This document shows, one piece after another, positions 8,798-16,729 of a DNA stretch of 64,000 nt. Origin of the DNA: Spirochaetaceae bacterium (lineage in GTDB: Bacteria > Spirochaetota > Leptospiria > Leptospirales > Leptonemataceae); contig PCBI01000006.1 of assembly GCA_002730875.1 (NCBI GenBank), positions 4,044-68,043 of the forward strand. Reading direction: 5' to 3'. The position numbers and the translations under genes are program-made. Below the pieces are notes generated by a model. That model was not told the DNA's origin. It did not search any database and worked only from the letters and a program-made list of their open reading frames with translations. Within the stretch, counting starts at the first letter, position 1, and every line of letters starts with the position of its first letter.

Positions 8798-9023
8798 AGA
8801 AGGTTCTTCGCCTGCGCGAAAGGACTCCGATCAGAGCAACGGGAACAGCTAGCGCGCCGCGACAATAGACCCGCCAATGCAAGTAGAACGGCCAGCCAGT
8901 TTCGAGATAGACTGCCAGGCTCAAAGCAATAGTGCGGACCTATCCGGTAGTTATATCGAAAAGTATTGGCCAGAGAAGACCCCGGAGGAAGTTCTATGAT
9001 TCCCCCGGGCTGGCTCGTCCGAT

Positions 9024-9386
9024 TTAGCCCGCCTGCACTACCTGCACGGGACCATGATTATCGCAATGATCGCCATGCGGATGATGCAGATGCCCATCCA
9101 CCAGATAGTCTGTATGGTCTCCATGAGGTACCGGCTCATGCCCGCAACCGGGTCCATGGACGTGACCGGCATCGTGAGCCCCACATGCATGCTCGGGAGT
9201 GCAACTCTCCGGGTTCGTAGCATCCACCGGAAGCGTATGCTCATCATAATGCCCCTGATGGGCATGATGCAGATGCCCGTTATGCAGATAGTCTACATGA
9301 CCGTCATGTTTGATAGCCACATGACCGCAATTGGGACCATGCTCATGATCGCTGTGATCGGAGTGAATTTTGTGTTCTTCTGCCAT
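9024..9386 (-). CDS. Duplicated histidine-rich metal-binding protein
   Basis: 120 aa with 28 histidines and 5 cysteines. Two copies of a 35-residue module (about 16-50 and 77-111) share H-G-P-x-C-G-H, then H-x-x-H-x-D-Y-L, then G-H-L-H-H-x-H. Single-module homologues are common beside zinc genes in proteobacteria. It has no signal peptide, so it should sequester or shuttle zinc in the cytoplasm. The linker contains two more cysteines (C62, C68). An AAAAGGTAAG ribosome site precedes the ATG. It reads convergently with the permease and the same way as the arsR gene upstream. Confidence 0.85.
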   Translation of the reverse strand: MAEEHKIHSDHSDHEHGPNCGHVAIKHDGHVDYLHNGHLHHAHQGHYDEHTLPVDATNPESCTPEHACGAHDAGHVHGPGCGHEPVPHGDHTDYLVDGHLHHPHGDHCDNHGPVQVVQAG

Positions 9387-9528
9387 TTTTCTTACCTTTT
9401 CCTGTAGTTTACGCTATTTCATTCGACCGTGCGCGAGCGCAAGGCCCCGGCTGGCCATTAGACGTTTGCTGAATGCAGAAAGCCAAGCGCCACCAGTCGC
9501 TTAGTCTGTTCGGGTATGGCTTTCTGCT

Positions 9529-9876
9529 TCATTCCCCGATGTGCTCCAGACCGTTTCGAATCAGCTCTTCTATGTGATGATCCGTAAGCCGATAGAACAG
9601 ATGCTTACCTTCCCTTCTCCGACTGACCAGCCCATCCATGCGCAGAATCCGTAGCCTCTGAGATACAGTGGACAATCCTTCTCCAGACTTCTCGGCAATC
9701 TCAGAAACACAGGCCTCTCCCCTGGAAAGATATTCCAGAAGCCTTAGCCTGGATTCATCCCCCAGGGCCCGGAATAAGCGGGCCCCCGCCTCGAAATCAT
9801 TACTGCTGTAAGGAGAATCCGGACGTCCGGAATCATGGGCATCGGATTCACAATTCGGTAAATGAGCCGGTTTCAT
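9529..9876 (-). CDS. ArsR/SmtB-family zinc-responsive repressor
   Basis: 115 aa. A winged-helix core (about 30-98) has the recognition helix in L-S-T-V-S-Q-R-L-R-I-L. The C-terminal helix carries D99-x-H101-x10-H112-x2-E115, exactly the alpha-5 zinc site of SmtB and CzrA, and E at the last position matches SmtB. A possible second site could use N-terminal H5, C9 and H14 with C56 and E59. Zinc binding is expected to release DNA. The gene is divergent from the NicO-type exporter at 10041, so it probably represses that exporter and itself. The His-rich gene lies downstream on the same strand. Confidence 0.92.
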   Translation of the reverse strand: MKPAHLPNCESDAHDSGRPDSPYSSNDFEAGARLFRALGDESRLRLLEYLSRGEACVSEIAEKSGEGLSTVSQRLRILRMDGLVSRRREGKHLFYRLTDHHIEELIRNGLEHIGE

Positions 9877-9884
9877 CGCAGGAA

Positions 9885-9910
9885 CAATTCAACAATTGAT
9901 GAACTGTTCA
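9885..9910. promoter_or_regulatory. Candidate ArsR operators
   Basis: Just upstream of the arsR start are CAATT-N4-AATTG (9885-9898) and the 11-bp palindrome TGAAC-T-GTTCA (9900-9910). TGAAC/GTTCA half-sites recall the TGAA-type inverted repeats bound by SmtB-family repressors. The position, beside the arsR start and inside the divergent region, supports autoregulation, but binding is inferred. Confidence 0.55.
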
Positions 9911-9925
9911 GCAAGTGGGAAAAAA

Positions 9926-9984
9926 ATCGGAATGAAATTTTTTTCGTGTAATCGGAAAATGCCGATATCGGAAATATATCGGAG
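9926..9984. promoter_or_regulatory. Four ATCGGAA-type repeats before the NicO gene
   Basis: ATCGGAA occurs at 9926, 9951 and 9967, and ATCGGAG at 9978. The third overlaps the perfect palindrome CCGATATCGG (9962-9971). The cluster lies between arsR and the exporter, 57-115 bases before the exporter start. Such spaced half-sites look like a second regulator-binding region, distinct from the TGAAC palindrome. Confidence 0.45.
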
Positions 9985-10040
9985 CGAATGCCGGACCAAT
10001 CACCGTTATCCGACATAATTAGCTCGAGGTCCCTTAGTCC

Positions 10041-10874
10041 ATGGTTGAATTTTTGACTCCCTATCTCCTGCCGGTATTCCTGGGCGCCAGTCATGCACTG
10101 GAGCCGGGACACGGAAAGACTGCACTGACGCTTTTCTCCGCTCAGGCCAAACTCAGCCTTCGTTTTGTGGTGACCTTGATCGGTGGCATTGCCATTTCGC
10201 ACACCCTGGCGCTGTCCATTGTGGCTGCGCTGCTCTATTTCGTATTATCCGGTGAAAGCCAGATGCACTTTGTGCACGGGGCCTTTGGCCTTCTGGGAAG
10301 CATTCTGCTTTTCTATGTGGCCTGGACGCTGTGGCCCAGGTCCGGCCTGAATCAAGCGCATGCGGCAGGATGCCAGTGTCCTTTGCATGGAGCAACGGCA
10401 GCCTCCGAGAATAATCTTCGGCCGCTGACTAGCGAAAGCAAATCAACGGGCTTGCTACCACTTTCGAATCCCTCTGCAGCGAAGCCTGCTCTAATAACTC
10501 CATTGAAGAGGGAGAGCCGGACTACTGACAAAGAGCACTCGAAGGAAGGCCATGAAGTGCGAACCGCCGGTCTAATTGGAATCGGAGGCGGATTGGTTCC
10601 CTGTCCCACCGCGGTGGCCGCCTTCTTGACCTCGGTTCAGGCCGGCGCCATTACCCAGGGAATTGGAGGCATTGTTGCTTTTCTTATAGGATTAATTCTC
10701 ACTCTGGTAACGGTAGCTCTGATCGCTCACCGTTTCGGATCAGCATTGCTGGGCCGCGCCGGAGGACGATTCCAGAAATACTATCCCTATGTGCTGAGTG
10801 CCGCAATCGCAGCTGCAGGCCTACTTTCCCTCTACCACGCGGCGTCCGAGGGTATGTCCTACCTGCAGCTTTAG
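10041..10874 (+). CDS. NicO/RcnA-type metal (Ni/Co/Zn) efflux permease
   Basis: 277 aa. About six membrane helices fall in two groups separated by a cytoplasmic or periplasmic loop (about 110-178) with Cys/His residues (C-Q-C-P-L-H-G). The first helix has G-A-S-H18-A-L-E21-P-G-H24-G-K, the conserved acid/histidine motif of nickel-cobalt NicO/RcnA transporters. The second half starts G-I-G-G-G-L-V-P-C-P. NicO members move Ni or Co; here the divergent SmtB-type repressor and the zinc genes around it suggest zinc or cobalt export. The substrate is not certain. Confidence 0.83.
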   Translation: MVEFLTPYLLPVFLGASHALEPGHGKTALTLFSAQAKLSLRFVVTLIGGIAISHTLALSIVAALLYFVLSGESQMHFVHGAFGLLGSILLFYVAWTLWPRSGLNQAHAAGCQCPLHGATAASENNLRPLTSESKSTGLLPLSNPSAAKPALITPLKRESRTTDKEHSKEGHEVRTAGLIGIGGGLVPCPTAVAAFLTSVQAGAITQGIGGIVAFLIGLILTLVTVALIAHRFGSALLGRAGGRFQKYYPYVLSAAIAAAGLLSLYHAASEGMSYLQL

Positions 10875-11028
10875 CGACCTGAAATCTTACAGATTCCATA
10901 TCCGTCAGCGTAGCATCGCACCCACCCATGGCACTCTTGCATCTCGCCCACGCATGGGGCCCCGGCCGCTGTGCGAATGACAACTTAAGGCCACTTTCCT
11001 CTTCGTCTTCATCTTCGCCTTGATGCAT

Positions 11029-11048
11029 CGTAATTTTCTTATTTACAA
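11029..11048. promoter_or_regulatory. Shared 20-bp operator candidate, copy 2
   Basis: Identical to the sequence at 5556-5575, with the GTAA-N9-TTAC core at 11030-11046. It lies 87 bases before the ZIP gene and 155 bases after the NicO gene. The flanks differ apart from a shared TTCCG five bases downstream. This argues for a protein-binding site rather than a recent duplication. Confidence 0.6.
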
Positions 11049-11135
11049 AGTTTCCGATCTGCATTTTCTTGCTCAAAAGAATGAAAGAGCGTCTTTGCCA
11101 CCGGATCCTTTCAACAATCATCCCTCAACAGATTC

Positions 11136-11849
11136 ATGAATGATCCGGTGCCTTTTTTTCTCCTTGGTGGCGGGCTCATGGCCCTCATTACATTGACGGG
11201 GGGGCTGTTGCTCCTGATAGGCAGACCTGTGTTCGAAAGACTACTCCCGGGCCTATTGGGGCTGGCGGCGGGTAGCTTGATCGGTGGTAGTCTGTTTCGG
11301 ATGGTACCTATGAGCTTCCATCGAGGGGGCCTGGAAATGATGGCGATTTCGGTTGTTCCGGGAATCCTGATCTTTCTTCTCCTGGACCTGGCATTGCGAA
11401 AAAGCAATGGAAGCCTGAAGTCTCAGGTGCCTCTGCTACTTCTTGGTGACGGTTTCCATAACCTGGTGGGTGGACTTTCCATCGGCGCGGCCTTTATCAT
11501 CGATCCTGCCGTGGGTCTGACCGCTTATCTGGCCGCTGTGCTTCATGAGATCCCTCAGGAAATTGGGGACTTTGGTATACTTATGGAGGGAGGCATGAGC
11601 GCCGGTCGCTCCCTGCTGTGGAACCTTATCTCCGGACTTACATTCCCGGTTGGTATGGCTTTGAACATGGTGATGCTGGAGACCGAAGCTCTGCCATTTC
11701 TGGTGGGGTTGGGAGCGGGCAACTTTCTGTATCTGGGAATCATCATGATGCCTGGCGCGGTGGCCAACGCAGGTGAAGCTCGTGCCCTGGGGATAGCGGG
11801 TCTTGGAGCCGGACTGCTACTTCAGATATTGATTCCTCATGCTCATTAA
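11136..11849 (+). CDS. ZIP-family zinc/iron permease
   Basis: 237 aa with about eight membrane helices. Helix 4 carries G-D-G-F-H108-N109-L-V-G-G and helix 5 carries H137-E138-I-P-Q-E142, the paired metal-site motifs of ZIP carriers (usually H-N-x-x-x-G and H-E-x-P-H-E; the second histidine is Q here). ZIP proteins import zinc or iron into the cytoplasm. The short His-rich loop after helix 3 of many ZIPs is absent. Its upstream region shares a 20-bp motif with the Zrg-like operon, so both uptake routes are probably regulated together. Confidence 0.9.
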   Translation: MNDPVPFFLLGGGLMALITLTGGLLLLIGRPVFERLLPGLLGLAAGSLIGGSLFRMVPMSFHRGGLEMMAISVVPGILIFLLLDLALRKSNGSLKSQVPLLLLGDGFHNLVGGLSIGAAFIIDPAVGLTAYLAAVLHEIPQEIGDFGILMEGGMSAGRSLLWNLISGLTFPVGMALNMVMLETEALPFLVGLGAGNFLYLGIIMMPGAVANAGEARALGIAGLGAGLLLQILIPHAH

Positions 11850-11962
11850 TTCAGTGCGGGAAGTGGCAACGGTGCACGGCCCGGGGACGGCCCTGCGAAC
11901 GACCTGTGTTCAGAGCCCATAACGGATGACAACAGGGCCTCGCTTCATTTTCCTGTTCCCAT

Positions 11963-14143
11963 ATGTCCGCATCCGCCAATGCCCGCCCCAATCGTCTGGC
12001 CCAGGAAAAAAGCCCCTATCTGCTGCAGCATGCCTACAATCCGGTGGACTGGTTTCCCTGGGGGGATGAGGCCTTCAACAAAGCCCAATCTGAAGACAAG
12101 ATGATCTTTCTTTCCATTGGATACGCAACGTGTCACTGGTGCCATGTAATGGAACGGGAAAGCTTCGAAAATCCTGATCTGGCAAAGAAGCTAAATGATC
12201 AGTTCGTGCCCATCAAGGTAGACCGGGAAGAACTGCCCGATGTGGACCAGATCTATATGAAATCCCTGCAGGCCATGGGACAACAGGGAGGCTGGCCGTT
12301 AAACGTTTTCCTCACTCCTGATTTGCGGCCGGTCACCGGCGGAACCTATTTCCCTCCCCAGCCCGCCTTCGGCCGACCCAGCTTTGGCCAGGTGCTGGAT
12401 ACCATCTCCGACGTCTGGCAGAACAACCGGGAGAAAATCCTCGAGTCCGCCACCGCGCTCACAGACTTTCTAAAAAGCACCAATCGCGCCACAACGGAAG
12501 GCGATGTGGAGAACGTAGCGCCTCCCGGAATGATGGTAGGCATTAAAGCCGTAGACCTCTTCTTTCAATCCTTCGATGCCTATCGCGGAGGCTTCACTAC
12601 CAACGGAAACAACAAGTTTCCGCCCAGCATGGCGATGCTACTACTCATTCGCCAGTACGACCGAAACCAGGACAAACGATGCCTGCAGATGGTAGAAACC
12701 ACTCTTTCGGCCATGAAGCGCGGCGGCATCTACGATCAAATTGGCGGCGGTTTGTGTCGCTACGCCACGGACCATGACTGGCTGGTTCCTCACTTCGAAA
12801 AGATGCTCTACGATAATGCGCTGTTTATCATGGCCCTGCTGGAGGCCTATCGCGTCACAGGAAAACAGGAGTACGCGGACTGGGCCGAAGACTGCATCGA
12901 ATACATTCGTCGGGACATGACCGATCCGGCAGGCCCTTTCTATAGCGCCGAAGATGCGGATTCGGAAGGCGAAGAAGGAAAATTCTATGTATGGTCCGAA
13001 CAGGAATTCCTGGAGGTCCTGGAAGAAGCTGGTCTGGCCCTGGAAGATAGAAAGAGAATCCTGCGCTACTGGGGCCTCAGCGCTCGGGGCAACTTCGAAG
13101 GAAAAAACATCCTTCATGTGCCCGTCCCTCCAGAAGAGTTTGGAGTGGATGACCGATTCCTGGATAAACTGACCAAAGCACGCAAAGCGCTCCTGTCCCG
13201 GCGCGCCAGAAGGGAACGTCCGCTACGCGATGACAAAGTCTTAACCTCCTGGAATGGACTGATGATTTCCGCCCTTTCGCTGGCCGGCCGCCTTCTGGAG
13301 AAACCGGAATACACGCTGCGGGCTCGAAAAGCCGCAGATTTCATTCTGGAAAACTTGATGGAAGACGGTATGCTCTATCGCCGTTTTCGCGATGGGGAAA
13401 AACGCTATGCAGGCACGCTTTCCGACTATTCGCTTTTCGGCTGCGGTCTCATGGATCTGTATCGTAGCTGCGGACAGGCGAAGTATCTGCTAAAAGCTAA
13501 CGAGCTAGCCGAACGGATGGTCCGGGATTTCAAGCCAGAAAACCCATCGGCCTTCTACGAATCCCCGCCGGAACAAAAAGAACTTCTTGTAAGACCCATC
13601 GAAGGCTACGACGGAGTCATTCCTTCTGGAAATTCCGCAGCCACGCGACTGCTTCTAAGCCTTTCTCTGTACGGATTCTCCAGCGCCGACTACCGAAAAT
13701 GGGCCACTCATATACTGAATCACTTCAAAGGGGCCCTTTTCGAGTATCCGCAGGCCCATCCATTCATGTGCTTGAGTCTGTTTCTGATCCACGACCCGGC
13801 CGAGGAAATCGCCGTCACTTCGGGAGTGGCGGCGACTTCCGGAAAGACTGCGGCCAGTGCATCGCCCTCGGAAAACGGTCAGGTTCAGGACGAGGCCTTC
13901 CACAAAATGCTCCAATTCTTATGGAAGAAAAGCCATCCGGATCGAATTTTTGCCTACTATCCGCCGGCGCCTCTGGATGAGTCCAGGGAACGCTCGGAAT
14001 CAGACGAAGGCATTGCTGCCCGGATTCCACTGCTGGAAGGCCGGCTGGACAAAAAAAGCGCGGCCAGAGGGTTCATCTGCAAAGATCTGGCCTGCGAAGC
14101 GCCGGTCACCGATGCGGAGCAGTTTATTCTAAAACTACAGTGA
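11963..14143 (+). CDS. DUF255 thioredoxin-like protein with glycosidase-like C-domain
   Basis: 726 aa, the usual length for the YyaL/spermatogenesis-associated protein 20 family. The N-terminal thioredoxin-like domain starts with N-R-L-A[17 protein letters not shown] and has C57-H-W-C60 in place of C-G-P-C. The rest resembles an alpha/alpha barrel of the six-hairpin glycosidase type (E-D-A-D-S-E-G and L-T-S-W-N-G-L-M-I segments). The biochemical role of the family is not established. It has no signal peptide. It follows the ZIP gene by about 110 bp; a link to metals is not evident. Confidence 0.93.
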   Translation: MSASANARPNRLAQEKSPYLLQHAYNPVDWFPWGDEAFNKAQSEDKMIFLSIGYATCHWCHVMERESFENPDLAKKLNDQFVPIKVDREELPDVDQIYMKSLQAMGQQGGWPLNVFLTPDLRPVTGGTYFPPQPAFGRPSFGQVLDTISDVWQNNREKILESATALTDFLKSTNRATTEGDVENVAPPGMMVGIKAVDLFFQSFDAYRGGFTTNGNNKFPPSMAMLLLIRQYDRNQDKRCLQMVETTLSAMKRGGIYDQIGGGLCRYATDHDWLVPHFEKMLYDNALFIMALLEAYRVTGKQEYADWAEDCIEYIRRDMTDPAGPFYSAEDADSEGEEGKFYVWSEQEFLEVLEEAGLALEDRKRILRYWGLSARGNFEGKNILHVPVPPEEFGVDDRFLDKLTKARKALLSRRARRERPLRDDKVLTSWNGLMISALSLAGRLLEKPEYTLRARKAADFILENLMEDGMLYRRFRDGEKRYAGTLSDYSLFGCGLMDLYRSCGQAKYLLKANELAERMVRDFKPENPSAFYESPPEQKELLVRPIEGYDGVIPSGNSAATRLLLSLSLYGFSSADYRKWATHILNHFKGALFEYPQAHPFMCLSLFLIHDPAEEIAVTSGVAATSGKTAASASPSENGQVQDEAFHKMLQFLWKKSHPDRIFAYYPPAPLDESRERSESDEGIAARIPLLEGRLDKKSAARGFICKDLACEAPVTDAEQFILKLQ

Positions 14144-14159
14144 CCTTGCCATTGAGCAT

Positions 14160-14185
14160 CCCGGGATAAGACGGGATTATCCGGG
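14160..14185. other. Hairpin between convergent genes
   Basis: CCCGGGATAA (14160-14169) pairs with TTATCCGGG (14177-14185) with one bulged base. It lies 17 bases after the DUF255 stop. There is no clear T-run, so a terminator role is only possible. Confidence 0.35.
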
Positions 14186-14328
14186 ACCGGAGGGTACCAT
14201 CGGACGGAGTGCAATCGACTATCGGATTTCGGCAACCCGGGTCAGATAGGTTCGGTTTGAATGATTTAGACGAGCTGGCTGGCGCCAGCATGCTGGCCCG
14301 TGAAAATTCCGATGGTGATCCGCAGATA

Positions 14329-15453
14329 CTAATCTGTTTCGCCCAGAACCAGACGGTACACATCCAGATTCTGCAACGCGGTATTGCGAAAATCAAAGTC
14401 CTTCACGCGCTTACGATTATAGGAGCCATAACGCTTTCGAATTCCCGACCTGCTCATAATGTAGTAGAGACTTTCGGCCAGGTTCCTTGGTCCGCGAACC
14501 GGCGAAAGCAGCCCGCCTTTCTTGTGATCGATCATTTCCGGAATGCCGCCACCTGCGGTGGATACAACGGGCAAGCCCGCCGCCATGGCATCCAGAACGG
14601 CCGTGCCCAGGCCTTCCTCTTTGGAGCTCATAACGAATACATCGAAAAGATTCAACAATGCGGGGATATCCTTTCTAAAACCGGTAAAAATTACCCGATC
14701 TTCCAGGTGCAGCTCTTCGCACAGGGCTTTTAAATACCCCTCCAGTTCTCCTTCGCCTACAATCAATAGCTTCCAGTGCTTCTCCGGTCCATCGGACCGG
14801 TCGGTTAGCTCTTGCAGAACGCCCACCGCTTCCAGCAGCGTTCGATGATCCTTGTGATCCACGAGAGCGGCAATGTTACCCAGTATCAGGTGACCTTCGC
14901 AGCGGAACTCCTGCCGCAGGTACTGACAATCCGGTAGTTTCTGAAACCGGGCCGAGTCTATACCCGAGTAGGCCACGCTTATGCGATCTTCATCGATTCC
15001 ATCCGCAACCAGGATTCGTTTTACGTTTCTGGAGATTGCAATGTAGCGATCAACATACGGGCTCTGATATTTCTTTCGACTGAGGAAATTCTGACGGGCC
15101 GGAAAATCCACCCGCCGGGAAACGATTAGTTTTAGTTTGTCGGATTTCTTTCGCGCAAGCAAACCCAGACTATGGGCTTTTGCTGTATGCGCATGTAATA
15201 GATGATAACCTCTTTCCAGCGCCAATTTGCGAATTCTTCGCACAGCCAGAAAGTCCAGTTCTCCGAGGATGGGAATCTCGGCCACTTCAAGGCCGGCCTG
15301 CCTGGCCCGGGCCGAAAGCTCGGAGCCTGGCGGGGCCACAATGCACTGTCGGATGCCCTGTTCGGAGAGAGCAAGGGCCAGATATAGCACCTGCTGCTCC
15401 CCGCCACGCCAGGATCTGGCAGTGGTTATGTGTAGGACACCCGTGGAGATCAA
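14329..15453 (-). CDS. GT4-family glycosyltransferase
   Basis: 374 aa, GT-B fold. The N-terminal half starts V-L-H-I-T-T-A-x-S-W-R-G-G-E-Q-Q, the donor-site Gly pair. The C-terminal half has V-G-E-G-E-L, D-R-V-I-F-T-G-F-R-x-D-I and E-E-G-L-G-T-A-V-L-D-A-M-A-A-G-L-P-V-V, where D takes the place of the second glutamate of the E-x7-E motif, a frequent variant. It most likely transfers a nucleotide-activated sugar in lipopolysaccharide or glycolipid synthesis. The start overlaps the end of the PfkB gene by four bases, so the two are co-translated. Acceptor and donor are unknown. Confidence 0.9.
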   Translation of the reverse strand: MISTGVLHITTARSWRGGEQQVLYLALALSEQGIRQCIVAPPGSELSARARQAGLEVAEIPILGELDFLAVRRIRKLALERGYHLLHAHTAKAHSLGLLARKKSDKLKLIVSRRVDFPARQNFLSRKKYQSPYVDRYIAISRNVKRILVADGIDEDRISVAYSGIDSARFQKLPDCQYLRQEFRCEGHLILGNIAALVDHKDHRTLLEAVGVLQELTDRSDGPEKHWKLLIVGEGELEGYLKALCEELHLEDRVIFTGFRKDIPALLNLFDVFVMSSKEEGLGTAVLDAMAAGLPVVSTAGGGIPEMIDHKKGGLLSPVRGPRNLAESLYYIMSRSGIRKRYGSYNRKRVKDFDFRNTALQNLDVYRLVLGETD

Positions 15454-16445
15454 GACAGTATTTCCTGGAATTTGGAGGAGTAGTCTTTATCCAGCCGCGC
15501 GCCGTGAATCTGCACAACCTCGGAGGCCATGAAGTTACCCCATCGCGCCGCTTCTTGCGGAGATTTGTTCTTGCTGAGCGCAAACAATGCGCCTGCTGCG
15601 AAAGCGTCGCCCGCGCCGTTGGTGTCGATAGCCTTGACCTCGAATCCGGGCACTTCAAACACTTCCTTCTTGTGCACTACAATGGCGCCTTTCTTGCCAT
15701 TTGTGATAAAGGCGGTGTCGACTATGTTGCCAATGTATTTGGCGGACTCTTCCAGAGATTCCATTTCAGTGAAACCTTTGGCTTCTTCATCGTTCATGAA
15801 TACCACATCGCAATAGTCTCGAACCAGGGCATGAAGGTCTTCTTTGTAGCGACCAACAAGGAAAGGATCTGAGAAGGTAAAGGTAGGAATGGCATCATTC
15901 TTGCGCGCCTCTTCCAGGGCTTTGTAGCAAGCCTTTCGCGGACCTTCTCCGTCAAAGAGATAGCCCTCTACATATACATACCTGGACTTCGCAATTCTTT
16001 CTGGATCGATATCGTTTTCGGCCAGCTGCACGGACACTCCCAGATGGGTATACATGGTCCGCTCGGCGTCGGGCGTGGTCATAACCACACAGGTTCCGGT
16101 GGGTCCTTCGCTTTCTGCAATAGGATGAACATCAAAGTGGATTCCTGCATCCAGCAGGTCTTTACGATAGAATTCTCCGTTGGGGTCCCGGGCCACTTTG
16201 CCGGTGTAGAAGCCGGAGCCGCCGCTTCGGGCAATACCGATCATTGTATTGGCAGCGGAGCCGCCGCTACGAAGCTCCAAGCTTTTATGGGATAATGCTG
16301 AGAGTAGTTGAGCCTGAACGCCCGAATCGGACAGGGTCATTCCGCCTTTCTTAAGATCATTTTCGCGAATAAAATCATCGTCCACAAATGCAAGCGTGTC
16401 CACGATAGCATTGCCAACGCCATATACGTCTGTTGTTTTTTCCAT
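15450..16445 (-). CDS. PfkB-family sugar/nucleoside kinase (adenosine kinase-like)
   Basis: 331 aa ribokinase-fold kinase. The N-terminus Y-G-V-G-N-A-I-V-D-T-L-A matches bacterial adenosine kinase-like members. The first PfkB signature is G-G-S-A-A-N-T and the C-terminal signature is D-T-N-G-A-G-D-A-F-A-A-G, in which the final Asp is the catalytic base. It would phosphorylate a nucleoside or sugar with ATP. It lies upstream of, and overlaps, the glycosyltransferase. Adenosine is the likeliest substrate from overall resemblance, but I cannot exclude another ribokinase substrate. Confidence 0.88.
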   Translation of the reverse strand: MEKTTDVYGVGNAIVDTLAFVDDDFIRENDLKKGGMTLSDSGVQAQLLSALSHKSLELRSGGSAANTMIGIARSGGSGFYTGKVARDPNGEFYRKDLLDAGIHFDVHPIAESEGPTGTCVVMTTPDAERTMYTHLGVSVQLAENDIDPERIAKSRYVYVEGYLFDGEGPRKACYKALEEARKNDAIPTFTFSDPFLVGRYKEDLHALVRDYCDVVFMNDEEAKGFTEMESLEESAKYIGNIVDTAFITNGKKGAIVVHKKEVFEVPGFEVKAIDTNGAGDAFAAGALFALSKNKSPQEAARWGNFMASEVVQIHGARLDKDYSSKFQEILS

Positions 16446-16729
16446 TCGAGATAGTTTTTAGATTCGGGCCCATAAATCAAGGAGAATAGTGCCCTGCACC
16501 AAGGCCTGAAACCGGCACTCCCCCGCCCTATCTGGTAGCATTCAGAAGCTGCGAGCAGCCCCATTTTCCACCCTGGCCCGCCCGCGGCCGAAGCTTTCTC
16601 TGGTCGCCTGTACGGGCTCGCGTACCGGAGATTTTTTACTGAACCGGGCCCCGGGTGTGGCCCAAGGGACGAGCTAAAAGATCCAAATGGGGATTGCAAG
16701 TCAGGCCGTTGCATTGACAATACGTGTTT

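Noticed and set aside
16714-16719. Perfect TTGACA before the adenylate cyclase
   Set aside because: It lies only about 10 bases before the start, so the -10 box would fall inside the gene, and none is present.
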